Virus record (IMG/VR): IMGVR_UViG_3300049847_000188
Coordinates: 1 to 35,745 of that record
Source: a virus
Strand: one strand, 5' to 3'
Length of the DNA: 35,745 nt
Part shown: positions 6,979 through 12,006 of the stretch, in pieces
How positions within the stretch are numbered: position 1 is the stretch's first letter
How the letters are laid out: each line of letters opens with the position of its first letter
Made by a program: the position numbers and the translations under genes
The notes under the pieces: model-generated
What the model was told of the DNA's origin: nothing
Database searches by the model: none
Seen by the model: only the letters and a program-made list of their open reading frames with translations

Positions 6979-7008
6979 GGATTAGGGCGCAGTTATGCGA
7001 CCCAGCGA
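6979..7008 (-). repeat. 30-bp perfect inverted repeat, left copy (end of minus cassette arm)
   Basis: These 30 bases are the exact reverse complement of 16302-16331. On the minus strand the copy starts 11 nt after the stop of the last cassette-arm gene and contains GCATAACTGCGCCC, very like the left half of attC-2 (GCCTAACTGCGCCC). It looks like a half attC site. Both copies occupy the same place, at the outer end of an outward-reading arm. Confidence 0.75.
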
Positions 7009-7019
7009 CAAGTTCGACG

Positions 7020-7214
7020 TCATCGCTTCAGCCGCTCGTTGCATGCCTGGGCCGCCCACTCCGTGAGGCTCAGGCCCATGGCGTCAGCCGCGGCGCGCCA
7101 GGCAGCAAGCTCGGCCGGTTGGCAGCGCATCTCGAACCGAGCCGCCTTCGCTTGTCCTGGCTCCATCGGCTTGCGGCCCATCTTCTTGGCGGGGATGGCT
7201 ACAGGATTTTTCAC
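7020..7214 (-). CDS. Ribbon-helix-helix-like small protein
   Basis: 64 residues with a GTG start that overlaps the upstream stop (GTGA at 7214-7211), which fixes the start. After a basic N-terminus (KKMGRKPMEPGQAKAARFEM) the pattern RFEMRCQPAELAAWRAAADA followed by MGLSLTEWAAQACNERL is the beta-helix-helix layout of CopG/Arc or DUF1778-like proteins. These are DNA-binding dimers, often antitoxins or plasmid/phage repressors. The 52-residue gene upstream overlaps it, so the pair may form a two-component module. Fold assignment is by pattern. Confidence 0.65.
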   Translation of the reverse strand: MKNPVAIPAKKMGRKPMEPGQAKAARFEMRCQPAELAAWRAAADAMGLSLTEWAAQACNERLKR

Positions 7215-7369
7215 GACGCGTCCGAAACATCGACGTCTACGTATGACCAGTGATATCCATTTGATCCATACTCTTCTTCTGCTAGCCGCTCGCATTCGGC
7301 ATTATCGGCGCCATCAATGGAGCCAATTTGCTTGCCGTTTTCATTGCTGTAAATATAGATAGTCAGCAT
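7211..7369 (-). CDS. Small acidic hypothetical protein
   Basis: 52 residues, ATG at 7369 with AGGAGCAAG upstream, a strong ribosome-binding site. It starts LTIYIYSNENGKQIGSIDGA and ends HWSYVDVDVSDAS, a short beta-rich, strongly acidic protein (about a quarter Asp/Glu). It lies just after a terminator, so it may depend on read-through or its own promoter. It overlaps the RHH-like gene by GTGA, so the two are probably translationally coupled. It is too short for the usual ORF threshold but the codon use and RBS are convincing. Confidence 0.6.
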   Translation of the reverse strand: MLTIYIYSNENGKQIGSIDGADNAECERLAEEEYGSNGYHWSYVDVDVSDAS

Positions 7370-7385
7370 GACTTGCTCCTGATGT

Positions 7386-7404
7386 TAAAAAGCCCTTGTG
7401 GGCT
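7386..7404 (-). terminator. Rho-independent terminator
   Basis: On the minus strand AGCCC-ACAA-GGGCT is followed by a T-run (positions 7391-7386). The stem is short but perfect. It lies 5 nt after the stop of the 7410-7655 gene and would separate that gene from the 7369 and 7214 pair. Confidence 0.65.
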
Positions 7405-7409
7405 GGTGT

Positions 7410-7655
7410 TTATGCATGGAAGTTGCCTTTTGCATCGAAGAACTTGACAAGCGGGCCGCGAGCCGCGTCAACTTCAGCTTTCGTGGTGCAAACAATCCTA
7501 CGCGCGTTGTCCATGCCGGATGCCGGGCCGTATCCGAGCGTATCCAGCAGGGCGCGCAGGTCGGCATGATCTGCTGCGGTGGTGCCGCGAACGACCAGCT
7601 CTGCAGCGGGCTTACCGTTGTGGGCAATCTTTGCGGCGGTGAACTTGGGGGTCAT
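7410..7655 (-). CDS. Hypothetical early protein with its own promoter
   Basis: 81 residues, ATG at 7655 preceded by CGGAGCACAAC. Basic N-terminus TPKFTAAKIAHNGKPAAELV, then VRGTTAADHADLRALLDTLG, and a C-terminal beta-like RIVCTTKAEVDAARGPLVKF. It is probably an alpha/beta small domain. It is the first unit beyond attC-1 and, unlike most cassettes, is bracketed by its own promoter (7691-7719) and a terminator (7386-7404), so it is an independently regulated single-gene transcription unit. Function unknown. Confidence 0.65.
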   Translation of the reverse strand: MTPKFTAAKIAHNGKPAAELVVRGTTAADHADLRALLDTLGYGPASGMDNARRIVCTTKAEVDAARGPLVKFFDAKGNFHA

Positions 7656-7690
7656 GTTGTGCTCCGGTTGGTTGCTGATTCGATGGCTCT

Positions 7691-7735
7691 ATTCTGTACG
7701 GACAACAACGCTACGTCAAGCGCTTTCTGTACGGA
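7691..7735 (-). promoter_or_regulatory. Promoter with paired operator-like repeats
   Basis: On the minus strand TTGACG (-35, 7719-7714) and CAGAAT (-10, 7696-7691) are 17 bp apart. The 11-mer TCCGTACAGAA occurs twice in direct orientation (7735-7725 and 7702-7692), 33 bp start to start, about three helical turns. One copy covers the -10 and the other lies just upstream of the -35. Each is itself a near-palindrome around GTAC. This is the layout of a dimeric-repressor operator pair allowing co-operative binding. Confidence 0.6.
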
Positions 7736-7765
7736 AAGTATGTAAAGCCGCACGAAGTCAGCGAC

Positions 7766-7821
7766 GCCGAACTTATCGCTGCACGGGACGCCTGGCGGCG
7801 CCCGTGAGCTTTCAGTTAGCC
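7766..7821 (-). other. attC-1 (integron-type recombination site)
   Basis: Minus strand: GGCTAAC (7821-7815), then 42 bp, then GTTCGGC (7772-7766). The interior folds as GCT-CACGGG-CGCC with GGCG-T-CCCGTG-C-AGC, leaving two unpaired bases on one arm, as in true attC hairpins. The stop TAA of the 7816 gene is inside the first box. The R boxes deviate from consensus at one or two positions. Confidence 0.6.
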
Positions 7822-8010
7822 AGCAGCCTTCACCGCCGCTCGTTTTTCGGCCAGGTCGCGCGCATGCTGGCGGATCGCGTCAACGTCGCCAGGGTGCGCC
7901 CACAGGTTGCGCACTTCCACCAGGCCGGCGGCGTCGCGCTCTCGGCGAAGGTTGGCCTGGCGCTGGGCGGCAGTGAGTGGCCCCGCAGGGCCTGGTTGTT
8001 TGGCTGTCAC
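7816..8010 (-). CDS. Cassette protein, RHH-like small phage protein
   Basis: 64 residues from a GTG at 8010 that overlaps the stop of the 47-residue gene before it (GTGA); the frame is open farther upstream but that would run through the promoter. The N-terminus is a basic LTAAQRQANLRRERDAAGLV, then EVRNLWAHPGDVDAIRQHAR, then a basic C-terminal helix. The short strand followed by two helices is compatible with a CopG-like DNA-binding dimer. Proteins with this LRRERxxAGL and VRNxWAHPxD pattern are frequent in phages. The stop lies in attC-1. Confidence 0.65.
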   Translation of the reverse strand: MTAKQPGPAGPLTAAQRQANLRRERDAAGLVEVRNLWAHPGDVDAIRQHARDLAEKRAAVKAAG

Positions 8011-8150
8011 AGGCCAAGTTGCCGGATCAACTCGGCCGTGACGATCTGGTGAATTTCTTCTGCACTCGCTTGCGGGTGCAGGCGGCGGGCGGTTGCTTCT
8101 GCCTTTTGGTGCGCTTCGAAGAGGGCTGCGATGGCTTGTGCGGTGGTCAT
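8007..8150 (-). CDS. Short hypothetical protein, first gene of a two-gene cassette
   Basis: 47 residues, ATG at 8150 preceded by CCGGAGCAGCAAC. It reads TTAQAIAALFEAHQKAEATA followed by RRLHPQASAEEIHQIVTAEL and ends in a short IRQLGL, all helical. It is driven directly by the promoter at 8185-8213 and coupled to the RHH-like gene by a GTGA overlap. The pair has the shape of a toxin-antitoxin or repressor module, but neither protein matches a toxin I know. Confidence 0.6.
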   Translation of the reverse strand: MTTAQAIAALFEAHQKAEATARRLHPQASAEEIHQIVTAELIRQLGL

Positions 8151-8184
8151 GTTGCTGCTCCGGTTGGTTTGCTTCAGTGCCTTC

Positions 8185-8213
8185 AGTATAGCGCAGCGTT
8201 ACGCGTAACGCAA
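8185..8213 (-). promoter_or_regulatory. Cassette promoter with GTTACGCGTAAC operator
   Basis: On the minus strand TTGCGT (-35, 8213-8208) and TATACT (-10, 8190-8185) are exactly 17 bp apart, a strong sigma70-type promoter. A perfect 12-bp palindrome, GTTACGCGTAAC (8198-8209), overlaps the -35 edge and spacer, where a bound repressor would block RNA polymerase. The adjacent RHH-like protein is the obvious candidate ligand, which is inference. Confidence 0.7.
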
Positions 8214-8240
8214 GAACTATTTGCACCGTGTGCACATGCT

Positions 8241-8312
8241 GGCTAACTTACCCATCAACTCGGACCCCCAGCGGCTAGCGCCGCAGGGGTCCGGTTATGG
8301 GCGCAGTTAGGC
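8241..8312 (-). other. attC-2
   Basis: Minus strand: GCCTAAC (8312-8306), interior, GTTAGCC (8247-8241), 72 bp. The arms CCCAT-AAC-CGGACCCC-TGCGGC and the complement of the other arm (CCCATCAACTCGGACCCCC...) pair over more than 20 bp with about three extra unpaired bases on one side. The TGA of the preceding cassette gene is 9 nt from the first box. Confidence 0.75.
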
Positions 8313-8321
8313 CACTCAAAT

Positions 8322-8492
8322 TCAGACAGCGCAGCCGGCGTCGATGATCTGCAACAGCAGGCGCATTGCGTCGATCATCTCGTCGTAGTCAATCACGTCT
8401 TTTGCCGGGTCGCCGTTGTCTTCATACTCTATTGCTTCGCGCACCTTGGCAACCAGTTCGCGGTCGGTGTCGTCCATTTCGTATGCTTCCAT
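8322..8492 (-). CDS. Small, strongly acidic cassette protein
   Basis: 56 residues, ATG at 8492 preceded by GCGGAGAGAAGC. Seventeen Asp/Glu against five Lys/Arg, in blocks such as EAYEMDDTDRELV, IEYEDNGD and VIDYDEMIDAM. Helical throughout, ending RLLLQIIDAGCAV. The high negative charge and small size recall DNA-mimic anti-restriction or anti-repressor proteins of phages, but this is a property-based guess and no family is recognised. It is a promoterless single-gene cassette between attC-3 and attC-2. Confidence 0.65.
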   Translation of the reverse strand: MEAYEMDDTDRELVAKVREAIEYEDNGDPAKDVIDYDEMIDAMRLLLQIIDAGCAV

Positions 8493-8520
8493 GCTTCTCT
8501 CCGCTCCGGCCACCAGATTG

Positions 8521-8607
8521 GCCTAACCCTGCGTTGCAGCGGACGTGCCGCCAGCAGGGTGGGTACTCGAATGTCCAGCGGGCACGCCGCTGAACTCCAC
8601 GTTAGGC
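8521..8607 (-). other. attC-3
   Basis: Minus strand: GCCTAAC (8607-8601) and GTTAGGC (8527-8521) are both perfect consensus boxes, 87 bp overall. Inner boxes GTTCAGCGG and CCGCTGCAAC pair with one unpaired base. The TAA of the upstream gene is inside the first box. This is a textbook attC of the type found in chromosomal and environmental integrons. Confidence 0.85.
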
Positions 8608-8838
8608 CTGCCACTCGCCGAGCAAAACGCACGCCTGGCACTCCGGATCGCGGCCATTCCAGTTGCCTTGCTCTGGGCATCCGCCGTTGAATATGTGCTT
8701 GCTGTCGTCGGTCAATAGCTTCCACTTTGCGCGCTCTGCTGCAACCGCTGCATTCCATGTGTATTCTGCAAGAAGCTGCTTTTCTTTCGGCATGCCGTCA
8801 ATTGCCCAATCGCTCCAATGCTTCCGTTTTGCTTCCAT
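8602..8838 (-). CDS. Cassette protein, hypothetical
   Basis: 78 residues, ATG at 8838 after GAGAGGAAACC. It reads EAKRKHWSDWAIDGMPKEKQ, then AWN-like WNAAVAAERAKWKLLTDD, then a Cys/Asn/Gly-rich end (GGCPEQGNWNGRDPECQACV). Three Cys residues late in the protein could bind metal. The WNAAVAAERxKW stretch is familiar from small phage proteins. No promoter is visible in the cassette. The stop is the TAA of attC-3. Confidence 0.65.
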   Translation of the reverse strand: MEAKRKHWSDWAIDGMPKEKQLLAEYTWNAAVAAERAKWKLLTDDSKHIFNGGCPEQGNWNGRDPECQACVLLGEWQA

Positions 8839-8859
8839 GGTTTCCTCTCCGGACCACAG

Positions 8860-8944
8860 GCCTAACCTATCAATCAACCGGACGCCCCAAGCGCTCGGTC
8901 ACCTTGCCAGCGCCGTGCAGCGCCGGTTATTTCCGCAGTTAGGC
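8860..8944 (-). other. attC-4
   Basis: Minus strand: GCCTAAC (8944-8938), GTTAGGC (8866-8860), 85 bp, both perfect boxes. Inner arms AATAACCGGCGCTG and GCGTCCGGTTGATT pair imperfectly with unpaired bases. It is the same length as, and highly similar to, attC-5, and its arms are also shared with attC-9 in the opposite arm. Confidence 0.85.
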
Positions 8945-8945
8945 G

Positions 8946-9239
8946 TCACCACATCTGCACCGTGCCGCACACACGACACTTGTATTCGCGGCCGTTGGCG
9001 TACTCCTCCAGGTAAGCCATGTCCTCACTCCCGCATTCGCGGCAGTATGGCTCTTTGTATTCTTCTCCGCTTTCGCCAGTGCGCAGTTCATAAGGCCGTG
9101 CGCACTGCCCAGCAACACCGCCCTGCAGTTGCATCTTCTGGATAATCGTATCTGGCCAACTCGCTACCTCGGTCTGCTTTTTCTCGCTGAATTCCTTGCG
9201 TCGGCGTGCAATAGTTGCCGGCGTGTATTTCTCTGGCAT
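8946..9239 (-). CDS. Cassette protein with zinc ribbon
   Basis: 97 residues, ATG at 9239 preceded by GAAAGGAAACC. The basic N-terminus PEKYTPATIARRRKEFSEKK is followed by a helix and then a C-terminal four-Cys zinc ribbon: CRECGSEDMAYLEEYANG then YKCRVCGTVQMW. The two CxxC knuckles are about 20 residues apart, a typical rubredoxin-like ribbon. A transcription or nucleic-acid-binding role is possible. The stop TGA lies one base before the first box of attC-4. Confidence 0.7.
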   Translation of the reverse strand: MPEKYTPATIARRRKEFSEKKQTEVASWPDTIIQKMQLQGGVAGQCARPYELRTGESGEEYKEPYCRECGSEDMAYLEEYANGREYKCRVCGTVQMW

Positions 9240-9266
9240 GGTTTCCTTTCGCTTGGTGGCCCACAG

Positions 9267-9351
9267 GCCTAACCTATCAACCAACCGGACGCCCCAGGCA
9301 TCCACTCACTTTGCCGGCGCCGTGCAGCGCCGGTTATTTCATACGTTAGGC
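9267..9351 (-). other. attC-5
   Basis: Minus strand: GCCTAAC (9351-9345), GTTAGGC (9273-9267), 85 bp, both perfect. It shares nearly all of its outer thirds and much of its centre with attC-4. The stop TAA of the 9346 gene is within the first box. Confidence 0.85.
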
Positions 9352-9759
9352 ATGCTCGCGCACAGTGTTGCGTGCGTAGCGCAGCAAGTCCGCCAAGCCA
9401 ACATAGTTTCCGTATGGGCCGCTCCAGCACCCGGCATCGCCCCAAAGGCGCACTTGCCCGGCGTGGTTCAAACAGCAGGGCTTGTATCCAGGCTTGTTGC
9501 TGCACTGCCAGTGGCTCACGACAAAGCCGGTGTCTTTGGTGGTCTCCATCAGAATCACCTTGTCCTCCAAGCTCAAGCCGCTGTCCCACCACGGCCGCGT
9601 CTGGTGCGCTCTGGTCAGCGCCGCCATCAGCGTCGCGCCGTTGTCCAGCATGTTGTTCGCGGCGGCCAGGTCGGCGCATTGCTGATCGTACTCTAGGCAA
9701 TGCGCCTCGCTCAGAAAATGCTTGCCGTCTTTGGCTTCGTACATCGTCACGGTTTTCAT
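9346..9759 (-). CDS. Cassette protein, hypothetical, Trp/Cys-rich
   Basis: 137 residues, ATG at 9759 with GTGGAGAGC upstream. It starts KTVTMYEAKDGKHFLSEAHC, a start typical of a family of phage proteins in which a short strand is followed by a helix (CLEYDQQCADLAAANNML). The C-terminal half is rich in Trp, Cys and Gly (VVSHWQCSNKPGYKPCCLNH then GDAGCWSGPYGNYVG). It is the largest cassette protein. Biochemical role unknown. Promoterless, stop codon in attC-5. Confidence 0.65.
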   Translation of the reverse strand: MKTVTMYEAKDGKHFLSEAHCLEYDQQCADLAAANNMLDNGATLMAALTRAHQTRPWWDSGLSLEDKVILMETTKDTGFVVSHWQCSNKPGYKPCCLNHAGQVRLWGDAGCWSGPYGNYVGLADLLRYARNTVREHA

Positions 9760-9786
9760 ATATGCTCTCCACGATCTTATGGGCAT

Positions 9787-9844
9787 GCCTAACAATTCAT
9801 TGCAGCGGACGACCTGCGGGCTCCGCTGAATTCAAACGTTAGGC
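9787..9844 (-). other. attC-6
   Basis: Minus strand: GCCTAAC (9844-9838), GTTAGGC (9793-9787), 58 bp, both perfect. Inner arms TTCAGCGGA and TCCGCTGCAA pair with one unpaired base, like attC-3. This matches the classic short 59-base-element form. It follows directly the TAA of the 9839 gene. Confidence 0.88.
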
Positions 9845-10204
9845 CCCAAGGGCACCGTCTGCCACCCGCGCCAGGTAAGAAAGCTCGGCCGTATCGCCGC
9901 CAATCTCGATTTCCTCGTCCACGGTCATGTCGGCATAGGCGGGGTGCGACTTGATGCGGTCGCGGATTTCGGTCAGCGCGGCGCGCAAATCTCCAATCTG
10001 CTGCCGCGACATGTCCGCGTTGTTGCGTTCATGGTCTAGTGCGGCCTGGTCGTACAGCGGTTCTGGAATGGCAAGCGGTGGCAGCAGTGCCCCAGGGATC
10101 GAGTCCATGTGTGTCCAATAGCTTGCCTGTACGCGCCACGCCACAGGCCTAACTTGTCCATCAACCGGAATAACCCCGGCGCTTTGTGTTTGTGCTTCGT
10201 TCAT
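9839..10204 (-). CDS. Cassette protein whose N-terminus is encoded within attC-7
   Basis: 121 residues. The ATG at 10204, with GAGGAAACT upstream, lies in the loop of attC-7, so the first 17-20 residues (NEAQTQSAGVIPVDGQVRP) are read from the attC right arm; GTTAGGC encodes Val-Arg. The body has PVAWRVQ, then PEPLYDQAALDHERNNADMS, then an Ile/Asp/Glu-rich helix. PVAWR...PLY is a familiar opening for small accessory phage proteins. Function unknown. Stop in attC-6. Confidence 0.68.
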   Translation of the reverse strand: MNEAQTQSAGVIPVDGQVRPVAWRVQASYWTHMDSIPGALLPPLAIPEPLYDQAALDHERNNADMSRQQIGDLRAALTEIRDRIKSHPAYADMTVDEEIEIGGDTAELSYLARVADGALGA

Positions 10205-10246
10205 AGTTTCCTCGCCGGTGTTATCCGGTTATGTCGGCAGTTAAGC
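10147..10246 (-). other. attC-7 (contains a start codon)
   Basis: Minus strand: GCTTAAC (10246-10240), GTTAGGC (10153-10147), 100 bp. Arms CAT-AACCGGATAACACCGGCG and the complement of CGCCGGGGTTATTCCGGTTGATG pair over about 20 bp with unpaired bases. The ~30-nt loop holds the RBS and ATG of the next gene. The stop TAA of the 10241 gene is inside the first box. Confidence 0.75.
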
Positions 10247-10462
10247 GTCAACTTCCTCAACCGCCGCAACATCACAAAGATCATCGGCTTTGTCCCACGC
10301 TTCGCGCTCAGAGGCGTATCGGGTAGCTTCAAACTTGCGGCACGGGAACCCGTTGTCATAGTTGTAGGCGCCGTCTGCGTAGCGAATCACGTATTGACGC
10401 CTAACAGTGCGCTCAACCGGACCTTCGTCGGCGGGCTGCGTTTGTTCGTTTGTCGTGCGCAT
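10241..10462 (-). CDS. First cassette protein of the minus arm, hypothetical
   Basis: 73 residues, ATG at 10462 preceded by AAGGAGG, the strongest RBS in the arm. The N-terminus RTTNEQTQPADEGPVERTVR is encoded by the right half of a degenerate attC, just as in the 9839 gene (compare TQ...PVDGQVRP with TQ...PVERTVRR). The body, RRQYVIRYADGAYNYDNGFP then ATRYASEREAWDKADDLCDV, looks like a small mixed-fold domain. Promoterless; close to the early operator, so probably among the most expressed cassettes. Confidence 0.62.
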   Translation of the reverse strand: MRTTNEQTQPADEGPVERTVRRQYVIRYADGAYNYDNGFPCRKFEATRYASEREAWDKADDLCDVAAVEEVDA

Positions 10463-10497
10463 CAGGGCGCCTCCTTGTCCGGCCAGCTCTCATTCAT
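10399..10497 (-). other. attC-8, degenerate
   Basis: The right half is clear: minus-strand GTCCGGTTGAGC then GTTAGGC (10405-10399), matching attC-7. The left half is weak: GCTGGCCGGAC near 10480 can pair with the right arm, but the first box at the stop of the repressor gene no longer matches RYYYAAC. The RBS and ATG of the 10462 gene lie inside, as in attC-7. Confidence 0.45.
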
Positions 10498-10685
10498 CGC
10501 CACTCCTTTCTTGCCGGCGGATACCCGCGCACAGCCAGGATTGCCTTGATCTTTGTGAGCGTGATGTCATCCCCACTGAGCGCCCTGTACAGCGTGCTGC
10601 GCGAACATTTCGCCGCCCTGCTGACCGCTGCGACCGTCCAGCCGTTGCCGATCAGCCTGGTGATGTGTGCCTGTGCTCGTGTCAT
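10494..10685 (-). CDS. Cro/CI-like early repressor
   Basis: 63 residues, ATG at 10685. The whole protein is essentially one helix-turn-helix unit: RAQAHITRLIGNGWTVAAVS, then RAAKCSRSTLYRALSGDDIT, where VAAVSRAAKCSRSTLYRAL is the HTH, then LTKIKAILAVRGYPP. Size and position beside a divergent operator fit a Cro-type regulator acting on both early promoters. No separate large CI repressor with a cleavage domain is visible, so lysogeny is not demonstrated. First gene of the minus arm. Confidence 0.75.
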   Translation of the reverse strand: MTRAQAHITRLIGNGWTVAAVSRAAKCSRSTLYRALSGDDITLTKIKAILAVRGYPPARKEWR

Positions 10686-10706
10686 GGCTGCATCATACGC
10701 CATCGC

Positions 10707-10747
10707 TGCGACACTTGTGTATCTTTTTTTGGTGCACAAGTGTCGCA
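10707..10747. promoter_or_regulatory. Divergent early operator
   Basis: TGCGACACTTGTG (10707-10719) and CACAAGTGTCGCA (10735-10747) form a perfect 13-bp inverted repeat with a 15-bp spacer containing a run of seven T. It lies between the divergent repressor and 10830 genes. Weak promoter-like hexamers are present on both strands, but I do not commit to a -10/-35 assignment. It is the obvious site for the adjacent HTH protein. Confidence 0.65.
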
Positions 10748-10829
10748 AAAATAGCTTGCAATGCGTGGCGCCGTGTGCCAAAGTCCAGACATCGCAGCAC
10801 ACACCGCGCTGCACACCAAGGGGATCAAG

Positions 10830-11318
10830 ATGACTACCGGACACGATGTGACTGACCGATGGGCCGAAATGTGCCGCAGCGCCCAGAATGCGGGCGCAAG
10901 CAGGATGCACCTGCTGGAAGCGCACGTTCTGGCGGCGATGCAGGAGTGCCGCAGGCTGGGGGGCGCGCTCGACAAAGCTCGGCACCATATCGATACGCAC
11001 CTGGCGGCGATCGAACAACTACGAGCGCGCATCACGCCGCCCGATCCCGTTCGCGGCCTGACCCGTGCGCATGGCCTGCACCTGCTCAACGAGGCCGGCA
11101 AGCTGATTCCCGTCGACGCCGATTTCTCGGTGGACGAGGACGAAGGCGTGCAGGTCGAATATGTCTGGATCGGCGCGCACGACGTGGCCGGCATGTTTTG
11201 GGCATCGCACGCCGAGCGGCTGGCCGACCAGATAACCGCACGCCTGCGTGAAGACGCGGCCGAGCAACGCGCAGAGCAGCGCGGCGAGGCTCGCAAAGAA
11301 CTGAGGGCCGCAGCATGA
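10830..11318 (+). CDS. First rightward early gene, hypothetical helical protein
   Basis: 162 residues from the ATG at 10830, selected because AAGGGGATCAAG lies just upstream; the frame is open to 10761. The sequence has long amphipathic helices (RMHLLEAHVLAAMQECRRLG, HHIDTHLAAIEQLRARITPP), an acidic central part with an EDEGVQVEYVW beta segment, and a very charged, Ala/Glu/Arg-rich C-terminus (REDAAEQRAEQRGEARKELR). It overlaps the next gene by ATGA. No family recognised. Confidence 0.65.
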   Translation: MTTGHDVTDRWAEMCRSAQNAGASRMHLLEAHVLAAMQECRRLGGALDKARHHIDTHLAAIEQLRARITPPDPVRGLTRAHGLHLLNEAGKLIPVDADFSVDEDEGVQVEYVWIGAHDVAGMFWASHAERLADQITARLREDAAEQRAEQRGEARKELRAAA

Positions 11319-11659
11319 GCAAGCACACACCGGGGCCGTGGTTCATCGCCGGGTCAATGACAAAGTACATCGAAGCCAAGATCGGAAACGGATGGATTCA
11401 AGAAGTTGCATCTGTTGGTCCGACAGAAGCAGACAAAGGCTATGGCGCTCAACAAGAAGCAAACGCCCGCCTGATCGCTGCCGCGCCTGAGCTGCTGGAG
11501 GCGCTGCGCGAACTGCTGACGGACATGGTGATTGCGCAGGCAAACATGCGCAGCGCTGCGCGCCGTGACGCCAGTTGGGATGGCTGCTCCAATGCTATCC
11601 AGCCCCGAGTTGATGCAGCCCTCGCAGCCATCGCCAAAGCAACCGGAGACGCATCATGA
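11315..11659 (+). CDS. Conserved small phage protein (HTPGPW family)
   Basis: 114 residues. Begins SKHTPGPWFIAGSMTKYIEA and later has EANARLIAAAPELLEALREL, the two hallmark blocks of a family of small proteins very common in phage early regions and host prophages. The middle is a beta meander (AKIGNGWIQEVASVG). Biochemical role unknown. The ATG overlaps the upstream stop and its own stop overlaps the next gene, so the rightward early genes are translationally coupled. Confidence 0.75.
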   Translation: MSKHTPGPWFIAGSMTKYIEAKIGNGWIQEVASVGPTEADKGYGAQQEANARLIAAAPELLEALRELLTDMVIAQANMRSAARRDASWDGCSNAIQPRVDAALAAIAKATGDAS

Positions 11660-12006
11660 GCCAGACCCTCGCCCACCTCATCCGCGAAGAGCTGCGCGGC
11701 CTGCCAAGCTGCCGCGGTGACTGCGGACAACACCGCAAGCCTTGCCCATCGCCAAAAACATGCAGGATGTTCGTCGATGAGCTCGAATCAGCGCTCTACA
11801 CCAGCTTGCACCGGGTAACGCCTGCCAAGCCTGAGCCCGAGGAAAACAGCTTGCTCGCCTTCATCGACGGCTGGCTGACGAATGTCCACATGCTGGCCAT
11901 CGGCGGCATTGCTGCCGGGATCGTGGCGGCATGCTTTTTGATCGTCTACATCCTGACGGACTACGCCGATTTTGTGGCCCTGGTGGCGAGGATGCACACA
12001 CCATGA
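11656..12006 (+). CDS. Single-pass membrane protein with Cys cluster
   Basis: 116 residues. The cytoplasmic-type N-terminus has a cluster of Cys residues (CRGDCGQHRKPCPSPKTC), a possible metal site. Near residue 80 a hydrophobic stretch MLAIGGIAAGIVAACFLIVY followed by ILTDYADFVALVA is a clear transmembrane helix. It is the first of three small membrane proteins in this arm (with 12230 and 12696). An early phage membrane protein could act in superinfection exclusion or host takeover, which is inference. Confidence 0.65.
   Translation: MSQTLAHLIREELRGLPSCRGDCGQHRKPCPSPKTCRMFVDELESALYTSLHRVTPAKPEPEENSLLAFIDGWLTNVHMLAIGGIAAGIVAACFLIVYILTDYADFVALVARMHTP

Larger units (their letters stand above)
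7766..10497 (-). mobile_element. Integron-like gene-cassette array, minus arm
   Basis: A run of seven cassette-sized units (one to two genes each) separated by attC-like sites 1-8, all in the same orientation and all read away from the operator at 10.7 kb. Spacing between sites is 0.2-0.5 kb, normal for integron cassettes. Most cassettes lack promoters and have only a ribosome-binding site, so they are probably expressed from the early promoter. No intI integrase or attI is visible, so this resembles a CALIN-type array sitting inside a phage genome. Confidence 0.75.

Noticed and set aside
6955-7000. Possible complete attC at the end of the minus arm.
   Set aside because: The hairpin GGCGCAC-CC-GTGCGCC is unrelated to R/L boxes and there is no second R box pairing with GCATAAC.
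10460-10497. An 11-codon ORF (NESWPDKEAP) between the repressor stop and the 10462 start, with ATGA overlaps at both sides.
   Set aside because: It might be a leader peptide but is equally explained as the remains of attC-8 carrying the RBS for the next gene. Too short to support.
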